A DNA stretch of 16,375 bases from Cyclobacteriaceae bacterium. GTDB lineage: Bacteria; Bacteroidota; Bacteroidia; Cytophagales; Cyclobacteriaceae. The notes below the pieces were generated by a model. It saw nothing but the letters and a program-made list of their open reading frames with translations. It was not told where the DNA came from and made no database searches. Location: assembly GCA_009885605.1 (NCBI GenBank), contig VFKK01000067.1, positions 1 to 16,375 on the forward strand, given 5' to 3'. Of the stretch, positions 1 through 7,287 are shown piece by piece (the stretch's first letter is position 1; every line of letters begins with the position of its first letter). The position numbers and the translations under genes were made by a program.

Positions 1-720
1 CTGGTCAAATGGCATTCCTGAGGCTATCTCAATCAAATAACCCAACACATCCAATCCTTCGCTATACGTAAATTTGACACCTGGCTCATGGTGAAGAGGA
101 AGGTTTGCCAGCTTCTTAATGTTATCCCCGATTTTGATATCCTTGGTGGTGTAGAGATCCACAATTCCGGCTTTGCCATAAATCATTCTCATTCGCTCAT
201 CTCCATCGATCACCCCGTAGCCGATTCCTGAGGTATGGGTAAGTAAATGACGAATCGTGATTTCTTTGGAGGAAGCTTTGGTTGAGAAAGTGGTATCAGA
301 ATATTTGAAGTTGGCCAAAACCTGTGGACTTGCGAATTCAGGAATGTATTTGGAAATCGGGTCATCCAGTTTGAACTTCCCTTCCTCCCAAAGCATCATC
401 ACCGCAGTCGAAGTGATTGCTTTGGTTTGAGAAGCAATTCTAAAAATCTGATCCTTTGCCATCGCCTGGCCTGAAGCCACATCTGCCATCCCTTTAGCTT
501 CGTGATATACGATCTTTCCGTCTTTCACGACCAGAGCAACTAACCCCGGAATCTGATTGGACTTTACGGCTTCCTCCAGCATTTGATCAAGATTTCCCAA
601 TCGATCAGCAGAAATTCCCTGAAGTGGCTGCTTGCCTTGAGGTGTCAAAATTGAGGAACTTTGAGCTTGGATAAAAAGAGGTGATAAGGCTAAAAGCAGA
701 AATAAGAAGTATTTTTTCAT
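1..720 (-). CDS. Serine hydrolase of the beta-lactamase/penicillin-binding-protein fold (partial, C-terminal part cut by window edge)
   Basis: The reading frame opens at the ATG at 720 and stays open to base 1, giving the first 240 residues; the rest lies outside the window. The N-terminus (MKKYFLFLLLALSPLFIQAQ) is a clear Sec signal peptide, so the enzyme is exported. A class C beta-lactamase/esterase-like domain follows. The nucleophile motif S97-Q-T-K100 (SxxK) is intact within FRIASQTKAITSTAVM, and a typical HTSGIGYG segment lies near residues 182-189. The second motif reads Y219-S-E instead of the classical Y-x-N, inside YSEGLDVLGYLIE, a form consistent with esterase/peptidase-like members rather than true AmpC enzymes. 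The C-terminal KTG-type motif cannot be checked. Substrate unknown; beta-lactam resistance should not be assumed. It has its own start 90 bases past the terminator of the upstream protease gene, so it is probably transcribed separately. Confidence 0.88.
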   Translation of the reverse strand, partial: MKKYFLFLLLALSPLFIQAQSSSILTPQGKQPLQGISADRLGNLDQMLEEAVKSNQIPGLVALVVKDGKIVYHEAKGMADVASGQAMAKDQIFRIASQTKAITSTAVMMLWEEGKFKLDDPISKYIPEFASPQVLANFKYSDTTFSTKASSKEITIRHLLTHTSGIGYGVIDGDERMRMIYGKAGIVDLYTTKDIKIGDNIKKLANLPLHHEPGVKFTYSEGLDVLGYLIEIASGMPFDQ

Positions 721-810
721 AGGTTTTTGGGTTTTGAAACTTTAAAGTACAAAAATGATTTAAGTTTTGCTTCCCACACTAATTGAAGGGATTTGGGAAA
801 TTTTAAAAAC

Positions 811-834
811 GAAAAAGGCCGGGAATCCCGGCCT
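811..834 (-). terminator. Rho-independent terminator of the first htrA gene
   Basis: A perfect 7-bp G+C stem (GGCCGGG at 817-823 and CCCGGCC at 827-833) encloses a 3-base loop. On the minus strand it is followed by a run of five T (812-816 on the plus strand are A). It lies about 28 bases after the stop codon of the HtrA gene that ends at 862 and separates it from the serine hydrolase gene. Confidence 0.88.
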
Positions 835-861
835 CTCGTTTTCTTAAAATCAAGTTTTGAA

Positions 862-2361
862 TTAATCCAGATTGACTTCGAAGTAATACTCAGTTCCATC
901 TTGGAACATACCGAGAACGACTACTTCTTCTCCACTTTTATCTTCGAGTACTTCGATCAGATTTTGTGCACTTGCAATCCTGATTCTGCCATCATTGCTG
1001 ATAATCGAGGTGATGATGAATCCATTTTTGGCACCCGCTTCTCTCCAATTATTTCCCTCTACAGAAGTAATCAAGGCTCCACCTGAAATTTCAAGTTGCT
1101 CTTTGATAGTTGGCTTCACATCCTCTACCACCAAACCGCCAAACTCAAATCTCTTTGGGATTTCTTTCTTCACAATTTTGGTATCGCCTGCGAAGTTTTT
1201 GAGGGTTGCCGTTGTTTTATAAGTTTTGCCTTCTCGGATGTATTCTACTTCCACCTTGTCCCCAGGTCTTTTTCTGGCGACCATTTCCTGGAGGTTCGAC
1301 ACATTGTTAGTCACTTTTCCATCGACACCTATAATAATGTCACCTTCCTTCAATCCTGCCTCTTTTCCTCCGCTATTATCATTGACTCCCCCAACGTAAA
1401 CACCCTGATTAACCGGGAATTCTTTCTTCAGATAATCAGCCAATTCAGGGCTCACATTTTGAATATTCACCCCAAGTAATCCTCTCTGCACAGTTCCGAA
1501 CTTCATCAGATCATCCATCACTTTCTTCACAAGTGTACTTGGCACAGCGAAAGAGTAACCTGCAAAAGTGCCTGTAGTTGAAGCAATCGCTGTATTGATT
1601 CCGATAAGTTCCCCGGCAAGATTCACCAAAGCTCCTCCTGAATTTCCCGGATTTACCACGGCGTCAGTTTGGAGAAAAGATTCAACTTGAAGATTATTTT
1701 CAACATCTCTCAGGATGTTGATATTTCTTGCTTTCGCAGAGATAATACCGGCTGTTACGGTAGAATTCAAATCAAATGGATTCCCCACAGCCAAAACCCA
1801 TTCTCCAACTTGAGTTTTATCAGAATCTCCGAATCGAACGAATGGCAAATCAGTTGCTTCAATTTTCAGTAAAGCCAGATCAGTCGATGGGTCTGTTCCC
1901 ACCACCGTGGCAGTAAAGCGCTTATTATTTTCAAGGGAAATCTCTACTGTATTGGCGCCTTCAACCACGTGGTTATTAGTGACAATGAATCCATCGGAGG
2001 AAATAATAACCCCTGACCCAGAGCTCATTCCCTGCGGAGGCCCCTCTTGACCACCTCTTGGAGGTAAGCCAAAAAACTCTTGTAAAGGATCTCTCTGACC
2101 ACCACCACCTTCGGAATAGGTAATCTGACTTTTCACGTGAACTACTGCCGGGGTTACCGCTTGGGCAGATGCCACAAAATTAATCCCGTCAGGAATCGTG
2201 AAATCCTTCCCCGAAAGCATGTTTACAAAACTTGCCTGTTGCTTCTCATCGAAACTCCCAGCGTTTTGTGTCGGTACCAGAAAACTAACTCCGGCTAACG
2301 CGACTATCCCTCCAATCATGGAGGCTAGCAGCATTCCCAAAAAGAATTGTCTTTTGCTCAT
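862..2361 (-). CDS. HtrA/Deg-family periplasmic serine protease with two PDZ domains (paralogue 1)
   Basis: A 499-residue S1C-family protease that degrades or refolds damaged envelope proteins. Residues about 7-30 form a signal peptide or signal anchor, placing the enzyme in the periplasm. The trypsin-like domain spans about 65-285 and has a complete catalytic triad: H131 in VTNNHVVEG, D161 in DPSTDLALLKIE and S241 in VNPGNSGGALV. A Gly/Pro-rich loop at about 84-116 corresponds to the LA-loop region that is extended in DegP-type enzymes. PDZ1 lies at about 293-390; a more divergent second PDZ lies at about 405-497. The length fits DegP/DegQ with two PDZ domains better than DegS with one. The start at 2361 is the only one that keeps the hydrophobic N-terminus. 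The dead hsp20 lies 165 bases upstream, also a stress gene. A second htrA is at 14207; which of the two is the DegP counterpart cannot be told. Confidence 0.95.
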   Translation of the reverse strand: MSKRQFFLGMLLASMIGGIVALAGVSFLVPTQNAGSFDEKQQASFVNMLSGKDFTIPDGINFVASAQAVTPAVVHVKSQITYSEGGGGQRDPLQEFFGLPPRGGQEGPPQGMSSGSGVIISSDGFIVTNNHVVEGANTVEISLENNKRFTATVVGTDPSTDLALLKIEATDLPFVRFGDSDKTQVGEWVLAVGNPFDLNSTVTAGIISAKARNINILRDVENNLQVESFLQTDAVVNPGNSGGALVNLAGELIGINTAIASTTGTFAGYSFAVPSTLVKKVMDDLMKFGTVQRGLLGVNIQNVSPELADYLKKEFPVNQGVYVGGVNDNSGGKEAGLKEGDIIIGVDGKVTNNVSNLQEMVARKRPGDKVEVEYIREGKTYKTTATLKNFAGDTKIVKKEIPKRFEFGGLVVEDVKPTIKEQLEISGGALITSVEGNNWREAGAKNGFIITSIISNDGRIRIASAQNLIEVLEDKSGEEVVVLGMFQDGTEYYFEVNLD

Positions 2362-2492
2362 ATTGTATTTTATGTTATTTAAATCTTTAACCCAATTTTG
2401 GATAAAAAGGCTTCAAAAGGAAAGCTTTTTGACTCGCTTATTTCCCCAAATTAACAAGAATTAACCGCTTTTTTCATTTCCTTAACAGGTAA

Positions 2493-2522
2493 CAAAAATA
2501 AAGAGAATGGGTTTACCCACTC
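2493..2522 (-). terminator. Likely terminator of the hsp20 remnant
   Basis: On the minus strand, five bases past the hsp20 stop codon, GAGTGGG (complement of 2516-2522) can pair with CCCATTC (complement of 2505-2511) across a TAAA loop, with one G-U pair. A T-rich stretch follows (TCTTTATTTTTG, complement of 2493-2504). Position and shape suit an intrinsic terminator that outlived its gene. Confidence 0.6.
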
Positions 2523-2526
2523 CTGA

Positions 2527-2950
2527 TTATTTTACTTCAATGGATGCCTTTGAAACTTTCTTTTCCTTTTTCAGCAGAGTCAGTTTTAGCAAGCCATCCT
2601 CATAGGTTGCCTCTACTTTATCTTCTTTCACATCTTCAGGAAGAATGATCTGCTGAAAGAACCGTATTGAGTTTCGAGGCTATGAAAGTTTTTGCCTTCT
2701 TTCTTCTGTTCCAATTTACGCTCAACTGAGATGGTTAATTTACCATCGATGAGATCAATTTTGAAATCCTGCTTTTTCACCCGGGGTACTGCAACATGAA
2801 TTTCATAGGACTTCTCATCTTCGGCGATATCTACGGCCGGATTGAATTGATTCAAAGATGCACCGAAAGAATCATTGAAAACCTGTCGAGCATTCCGCTG
2901 AAAGAAGCAGGAACCTAAGGATCGAGTTGATTGTGTATTACTAGTTTCAT
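2527..2950 (-). pseudogene. Decayed small heat-shock protein (Hsp20/alpha-crystallin family)
   Basis: Joined across its lesions the sequence reads as a full Hsp20 of about 142 residues, from the ATG at 2950 (MKLVIHNQLDP) to IEVK and TAA at 2527. Hsp20 proteins are ATP-independent cytoplasmic holdases. Three lesions break it. Codon 12 is TAG (2915-2917). One T is missing in the run at 2878-2881, which shifts DRF out of frame with FNDSFG. Four bases are missing near 2637-2646, where SRSFFL should continue into PEDVKEDKVEATYEDG; the sequence fits loss of one copy of a TTCC tandem unit. Conserved residues have also changed: the Gly of AVPG is Arg, the Gly of TISGER is Val, and the Pro of LTLPK is Leu. 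A continuous 75-codon stretch (2628-2855) survives but lacks the start of the N-terminal arm and the last beta strands. Combined substitutions and indels argue against simple sequencing error. Confidence 0.9.
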
Positions 2951-3192
2951 TTCGTATGTGGTTTAGAGTTTTCAGTTACTTTCTTCCTTGAGAAAAATCC
3001 ATACCATCCACAAAATTCAAGTCAGTTTGACTGTTTATCTGAAAAATAATTTACAAAAAAGAGTCAATTTGACATAATTCGCAAGAATATTCTGAATAAT
3101 GGACCCATAATTTACATTCTATGCGTTCGATACTCCGAAATGCAAATGAGAATATATAGTGTAATTTTACCCAGGTAATTCATCCAAACAGC
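2951..3192. other. Divergent intergenic region between the hsp20 remnant and mscS-type gene
   Basis: This A+T-rich spacer of about 240 bases must hold the promoter for the channel gene. No convincing TTG/TAnnTTTG promoter pair was found. It holds two 11-bp near-identical, dyad-symmetric copies of GTCARTTTGAC (3021-3031 and 3063-3073), 42 bp apart. A 10-bp direct repeat, ATAATTTACA (3046-3055 and 3107-3116), is probably a chance A+T match. Confidence 0.5.
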
Positions 3193-5709
3193 ATGAAAGT
3201 CAAAAGTCTATTTTTCGTCCTTCTCAGCATGTTTTTGGGCTTTGAAGGTATCGGGCAAGTGAAAACTCTAACTCCTACCAGTATCGTAGAAGGGTTATTC
3301 GTCGAAGACTCATCCTTCGATTCACTTGTGGACGCAAATATTTTGGCTGCTCAGCAACCCACCCTTAAAGACCTGATCAGCAAAGGCAAATTGTATTCGA
3401 AACTTGCAAACCAAATCAAACTAAGTCTCTTTAAACCCCTTGACACGGCAGAATATTCACAGGAGATAATTGCATTTAATAACACGATCGATCGAATCAC
3501 TCAAAGTATCCAGACCCCTGGCAAAAATTTTAATCTACGCTATATCAATGGGTTGAATTGGGTTACAAATAACATAGGACGTCAAAATGAAGATTTTGAA
3601 AAGAAGATTGATAAAAGGATGTCCGAGCTCACGCAACTGGATAGTCTTCTCAACACAATCAAAAACGACAAACTACTAACCTATAATTTAAAAGATTCTT
3701 CGATCATACCTGCTTATTCAGCGGCTATTTTGAACCTGAAAGAAGATATAATTATGCTGGACAGCGCACTTTACAGCCAGCAATTAATCACAGCAAGATT
3801 CCAATCAGAAATAAGTAAGATTACCATCAATCTCATGACGCTTGATCAGTTCATTGAAATCAACAAAAAAGAGCTGGAGCGATCCTTACTGACCAAAGAA
3901 ATTAATTACCTCTGGGAAACTAACTCTATCCCTTCCCCAAAAACAGTCCTTGAAATCTCCAAAGAGTCAATCGATCTCAACTTTGGTTTTCTAAAAACTT
4001 ACCTGACAGAAAACAAGGCAAGTTTAATGCTAAGTCTGTTCCTGATTGGATTTGTTTACTTTTTGATGAAAACTGTGATCAAAAAGATAGAATCACAGAA
4101 GGATTTCGGAAAGCAGATTTTAGAAAGGGTTCGTTTTTATAAAAAATACCCGCTTTCTGCAACGATGACTTCCCTCCTTCCGCTCTTGGTATTTTTATTC
4201 GAAAGGCCATCACTTGTGTTCATTACATTTTTAATTACCCTTCAGGTAGCTTTTACTACGGTGCTGATCCATGAGCAATACGGAAAGCGAGACTTTATAA
4301 GGTGGATAATAATGGTTCTTTTTTTTCTGTTTTTTTCCATCAGTAATTTGTTCAGAGAACTGATTTATCAGGAGAGAATCTACATTCTTTTAGGAAGTTT
4401 GTTTCCTCTTTATGCTTCAGGAATTAGCAGCAGGAAATTCAAGACAGAAGATAAAAAGGAAGAGACATTTCTCACCAAGATTTCTTTGTTCATGTTTGTG
4501 TTGCTGACAATTGGGCTGATTGCCAATATTTTTGGCCGCTTCAGTTTGGCAAAAATCGTTACGGTAGCAGGCCTGACCGGATTCATGCAAGCTATTTGTC
4601 TCTATTTTTTCGTGAATGTGATCATGGAAGGAGTCTACCTTTTAATCGAGTACAATAAGAAAGAAACCGACACTTTTACTTCCTATTTCGATTTTCAGGG
4701 AATTCAGAAACGTCTAAAAGGAATCTTCCTTTTTGCTGCCGTTTTGCTTTGGACTTTTAGCTTCCTGCAAAATGCTTCCCTCAAAGACGCAGTGGTAGAT
4801 TATGCAAGGCTTTTTTTAGAAAAAGAAAGATTTATTGGTAACAATTCCTTCACTTATGGAAGCATTATCCTGTTCGGAATCCTGATTTATGCAAGTTTAT
4901 TGTTAGCCAATACGATCGCATATTTCGCCTCGGTCAAAGACCAGAAAAAAGCTGAAGGAAGGGATAAGAAACTTGGGAGTTCTGTTTTGCTAATCCGTTT
5001 AGCCATTATTACGGTCGGTTTTTTTATTGCTGCGGCAGCGGCGAGCATTCCTTTGAATAACATCACCATAGTCTTGGGAGCCCTTTCTGTAGGTATCGGT
5101 TTTGGCTTGCAGACGATCATCAATAACCTGGTCTCCGGGATTATTCTGGCATTTGAACGACCCATTCAAATCGGTGATGAAATCGAAGTTGGCACAATGA
5201 GTGGGACAGTAAAAGAAGTAGGAATTAGAGCCAGCAAAATCCAGGCTTATGATGGTTCTGAGATCGTGGTGCCAAACGGTGATCTCCTATCTCAGCAATT
5301 AGTCAACTGGACTCTATCAGATAATCGGCGAAGAATTGAAGTCAAGGTCGGCGTGAGCTATGGCTCTGATATGCAAAAAGTAAAATCGGTCATTGAGGGA
5401 GTTTTGGCCCGGGAAAAGGTTTTGAAAATCCCGGTCCCAAGGGTTCTGATGGAGAATTTTGGCGAAAGTTCCGTGGATTTCAGGGTTTTGTTTTGGGTGG
5501 AAACTATTGACATTTGGCTCGATATGCGTGCAGAGATAATGGCTGCTATCTATGAAGCCTTCCAGGAAAATAAAATTGAAATCCCATATCCAAAAAGGGA
5601 TTTATACCTGAAAGGTCTTCCTGAAAACATTAAAGAAAGGATTGAAAAAGTGTATGAAAAAACAGAACCCTCATCAGAGCCTGAAAACCAAAAATCCCCT
5701 GAAAGCTAA
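3193..5709 (+). CDS. Large MscS-family mechanosensitive ion channel
   Basis: 838 residues, far longer than the 286-residue E. coli MscS and closer to the extended MscK/YbdG-like class. A signal peptide (about 1-21, ending near GIGQ) is followed by a mostly helical periplasmic domain (about 22-265) with coiled-coil-like stretches. Roughly ten hydrophobic segments follow, beginning at about 277, 322, 340, 370, 397, 431, 456, 513, 555 and 600. The MscS core is at the C-terminus. The pore helix (about 627-657) is rich in Gly and Ala (GALSVGIGFGLQ) and ends in FERPIQIGD, and it leads into the beta domain with VPNGDLLSQQLVNW (about 695-708). The cytoplasmic alpha/beta domain ends near residue 800, followed by a charged Pro/Ser/Glu tail. 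Expected role: inner-membrane valve releasing solutes on hypo-osmotic shock. The gene stands alone, and its stop codon lies in the loop of its own terminator hairpin. Confidence 0.93.
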   Translation: MKVKSLFFVLLSMFLGFEGIGQVKTLTPTSIVEGLFVEDSSFDSLVDANILAAQQPTLKDLISKGKLYSKLANQIKLSLFKPLDTAEYSQEIIAFNNTIDRITQSIQTPGKNFNLRYINGLNWVTNNIGRQNEDFEKKIDKRMSELTQLDSLLNTIKNDKLLTYNLKDSSIIPAYSAAILNLKEDIIMLDSALYSQQLITARFQSEISKITINLMTLDQFIEINKKELERSLLTKEINYLWETNSIPSPKTVLEISKESIDLNFGFLKTYLTENKASLMLSLFLIGFVYFLMKTVIKKIESQKDFGKQILERVRFYKKYPLSATMTSLLPLLVFLFERPSLVFITFLITLQVAFTTVLIHEQYGKRDFIRWIIMVLFFLFFSISNLFRELIYQERIYILLGSLFPLYASGISSRKFKTEDKKEETFLTKISLFMFVLLTIGLIANIFGRFSLAKIVTVAGLTGFMQAICLYFFVNVIMEGVYLLIEYNKKETDTFTSYFDFQGIQKRLKGIFLFAAVLLWTFSFLQNASLKDAVVDYARLFLEKERFIGNNSFTYGSIILFGILIYASLLLANTIAYFASVKDQKKAEGRDKKLGSSVLLIRLAIITVGFFIAAAAASIPLNNITIVLGALSVGIGFGLQTIINNLVSGIILAFERPIQIGDEIEVGTMSGTVKEVGIRASKIQAYDGSEIVVPNGDLLSQQLVNWTLSDNRRRIEVKVGVSYGSDMQKVKSVIEGVLAREKVLKIPVPRVLMENFGESSVDFRVLFWVETIDIWLDMRAEIMAAIYEAFQENKIEIPYPKRDLYLKGLPENIKERIEKVYEKTEPSSEPENQKSPES

Positions 5710-5725
5710 TTTCAGGGGGTCTTTT
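5690..5725. terminator. Bidirectional rho-independent terminator between the channel gene and the cold-shock gene
   Basis: A perfect 9-bp stem (CCCCTGAAA at 5696-5704 with TTTCAGGGG at 5710-5718) encloses a 5-base loop that contains the channel gene's TAA (5707-5709). On the plus strand it is followed by GTCTTTT, and on the minus strand by A then five T. It can serve both convergent genes, with the cold-shock gene ending at 5750. Confidence 0.9.
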
Positions 5726-5749
5726 AATCGAGAACTTCAAAATTGCTGA

Positions 5750-5941
5750 TTACGCTCTTTTGACGTTGACGGCATTTTGTCCCTTTTTTCCATCCTTGAT
5801 GTCGTAAGAAACTTTGTCATTTTGGGCAACTTTATCGATTAACCCCGTGGCGTGAACGAAGATTTCACTTTGGGAATCGTCGTCTACGATAAATCCGAAA
5901 CCCTTGGCCTCATTGTAAAATTTAACTGTACCGGTAAACAT
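5750..5941 (-). CDS. Cold-shock domain protein (CspA family)
   Basis: 63 residues, the usual size for a one-domain cold-shock protein, which binds single-stranded RNA and DNA and loosens RNA secondary structure in the cytoplasm. Both RNA-binding motifs are present: RNP1 KGFGFI at about 13-18 and RNP2 IFVHA at about 27-31, with a basic, glycine-containing end (DGKKGQNAVNVKRA). The start at 5941 gives the standard MFTGTVKFYN opening. It is a single-gene unit, ending at a shared bidirectional terminator and transcribed away from the SixA-type gene. The roughly 60-90 base leader is T-rich on the coding strand. Nothing in the sequence decides whether it is induced by cold or expressed constitutively. 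Confidence 0.95.
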   Translation of the reverse strand: MFTGTVKFYNEAKGFGFIVDDDSQSEIFVHATGLIDKVAQNDKVSYDIKDGKKGQNAVNVKRA

Positions 5942-5974
5942 AATGAATTGATCTAAAATGTATTTGAATAGCGA

Positions 5975-6004
5975 TAAAAGTAAAGATTAGATCAAAAAAA
6001 ACAA
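5975..6004 (-). promoter_or_regulatory. Possible Bacteroidota-type promoter for the cold-shock gene
   Basis: On the minus strand a TTG (complement of 6002-6004) is followed after 20 bases by TACTTTTA (complement of 5975-5982), which matches the TAnnTTTG box at all but the last position. Spacing agrees with the -33/-7 arrangement of Bacteroidota primary-sigma promoters. The surrounding A+T richness makes a chance match quite possible. Confidence 0.35.
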
Positions 6005-6028
6005 AATAATCATTCCTAATTTGGGGAT

Positions 6029-6520
6029 ATGAAGAAATTAATACTTATCCGTCATGCCAAATCTTCTTGGGATCAACCCTGGCAAAATGATCATGATCGC
6101 CCCCTTGCAGAAAGAGGTCTTAGAGATGCACCAAAAATGGCCGAAAGGCTGAAGAAACGGGGAATTCATCCGGACAGAATTCTCTCCTCTTCTGCACTGC
6201 GCGCAATGGAGACTGCCAAAATCACGGCCCAGGAGTTAGATTTCCCTGAAGAAAAAATTGAATGTGAGAAAAATCTTTTTCACGCTTCACCCAACCTGAT
6301 TTTGAAATATATCCATCAGCAGAAGGATTCTCATGAAACACTTTTCGTAATCGGACATAATCCGGGGTTGAATGAACTCATAAATGAGTTGGGAATTGAC
6401 TTAGACAATCTTCCTACTTCCGGACATATCGGTTTTAAACTCGATGCTAAAAGTTGGTCTGAATTAAATCGTAAAACCGTTCAATTCTGGTTTATCGACT
6501 ATCCGAAGAAGAAAGATTAA
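6029..6520 (+). CDS. Histidine phosphatase of the SixA type
   Basis: 163 residues of the histidine-phosphatase (phosphoglycerate-mutase-like) superfamily. The RHG-type signature is at the N-terminus, R8-H9-A10 in LILIRHAKSSW, with H9 the expected phospho-acceptor. R58 in SSALRAMETA and H110 in VIGHNPGLNEL complete the phosphate pocket. The short length, without the cap domains of mutases, and the RHAKSSW...RPLAERG wording match SixA, known in E. coli to remove phosphate from histidine on signalling or phosphotransfer proteins. The actual substrate here is unknown. It is transcribed alone, divergent from the cold-shock gene, and its TAA overlaps the stop of the convergent dehydrogenase gene. 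No separate terminator is visible, so the two messages may overlap at their 3' ends. Confidence 0.92.
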   Translation: MKKLILIRHAKSSWDQPWQNDHDRPLAERGLRDAPKMAERLKKRGIHPDRILSSSALRAMETAKITAQELDFPEEKIECEKNLFHASPNLILKYIHQQKDSHETLFVIGHNPGLNELINELGIDLDNLPTSGHIGFKLDAKSWSELNRKTVQFWFIDYPKKKD

Positions 6521-7251
6521 GCAAGCTGAACATTTCTCACATCCTGAATTACTTCAGTAAACAGATTTGGATTTTCCAGCACATAGGCAGTTTTCCTGGC
6601 CACCAACTCGGTTGACGCCAATAGCCCTTCTTCCTGATATTTTTTGAATTTCTCAAGATCCGGAAAATCGGCTTCGGTCACACTTCTGAGTTCCTCTTGC
6701 ATCTTAGTGTCGACCACTCCGGGTGCCAAGCTGTAAAATTTAAATTCCTGGCTTTTATTTTCCTTGGCAGCAACCAATGTGAACATCGCCAATGCAGCCT
6801 TCGTGCTACAATATCCTCCCCAACCCGAAACCGGCTTGCTCGCTGCTCCCGAACTTATGTTGCAAATAATTTTTTGGGCAGACGTTGTTTTATAGGCTTT
6901 GATGAACGCATTTGTCAAATACATCGGAGCAAGCAGATTCACATTGATCTGTTTTCTCAATTCAGCCGGACCTAATTCCCCTATTGGTTTTACTTCACCA
7001 ATCCAGCCCGCATTGTTGATAAGAATAATTTTTTCGAAGTGATCATGGGGAAAAAGTCCGGCAAGCTGACTTTCCAAAATCATCAAATCGCCCAAATCAA
7101 GGCTGATTTGAGTGAGGTTTTCAGATTCGATATCCAGTTTACTTCTTGAGATCGCGAGTATTTGAATGTCCTCTTTTTTGAGGTAATGGTCAAGAATTGC
7201 TTTGCCAATTCCTTGGGTGTGACCAGTAAGGATCAGGAGTGATTTCTGCAT
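6517..7251 (-). CDS. Short-chain dehydrogenase/reductase (SDR), classical type
   Basis: 244 residues of an NAD(P)-dependent Rossmann-fold oxidoreductase. The cofactor loop is T9-G-H-T-Q-G-I-G16, the structural motif is N79-N80-A-G82, and the catalytic residues N105, S133/S134, Y147 and K151 (YCSTK) are all present. Overall wording resembles the subgroup annotated as benzil reductase/sepiapterin-reductase-like, but the substrate cannot be read from sequence. The start at 7251 is the only one that keeps the complete nucleotide-binding loop. It sits directly after the T-run of the hslU terminator, with no room for an ordinary leader or ribosome-binding site. The stop overlaps that of the convergent SixA-type gene within the shared TTAA. 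Confidence 0.92.
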   Translation of the reverse strand: MQKSLLILTGHTQGIGKAILDHYLKKEDIQILAISRSKLDIESENLTQISLDLGDLMILESQLAGLFPHDHFEKIILINNAGWIGEVKPIGELGPAELRKQINVNLLAPMYLTNAFIKAYKTTSAQKIICNISSGAASKPVSGWGGYCSTKAALAMFTLVAAKENKSQEFKFYSLAPGVVDTKMQEELRSVTEADFPDLEKFKKYQEEGLLASTELVARKTAYVLENPNLFTEVIQDVRNVQLA

Positions 7252-7285
7252 AAAAAAAAGGACACCAAAATGATGCCCTTTTTTT
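7252..7285 (-). terminator. Rho-independent terminator of hslU, abutting the SDR start codon
   Basis: On the minus strand a 7-base A run (complement of 7279-7285) precedes GGGCATC, a 5-base loop and GGTGTCC. That stem is 7 bp with two G-U pairs (7260-7266 with 7272-7278). Eight T follow (complement of 7252-7259), and the A and T runs can extend the stem. The next base begins the ATG of the SDR gene. It lies three bases after the hslU stop codon. Confidence 0.82.
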
Positions 7286-7287
7286 CT

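Noticed and set aside
1..720. True class C beta-lactamase (antibiotic resistance)
   Set aside because: The SxxK motif is present, but the Y-x-N motif is altered to YSE and the KTG region is outside the window; many such proteins are esterases or peptidases.
1096..1479. A 127-codon open frame on the plus strand inside the first htrA
   Set aside because: It is antisense to an intact HtrA coding region, and its composition does not look like a protein.
2628..2855. A 75-codon open frame as a complete small heat-shock gene
   Set aside because: Its apparent start is a TTG inside the Hsp20 sequence, and its end is the product of the four-base deletion. Family sequence continues on both sides in other frames.
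3046..3116. ATAATTTACA direct repeat as a regulatory element
   Set aside because: It is ten A+T-rich bases in an A+T-rich spacer, with spacing unrelated to the GTCARTTTGAC pair; chance is the simpler explanation.
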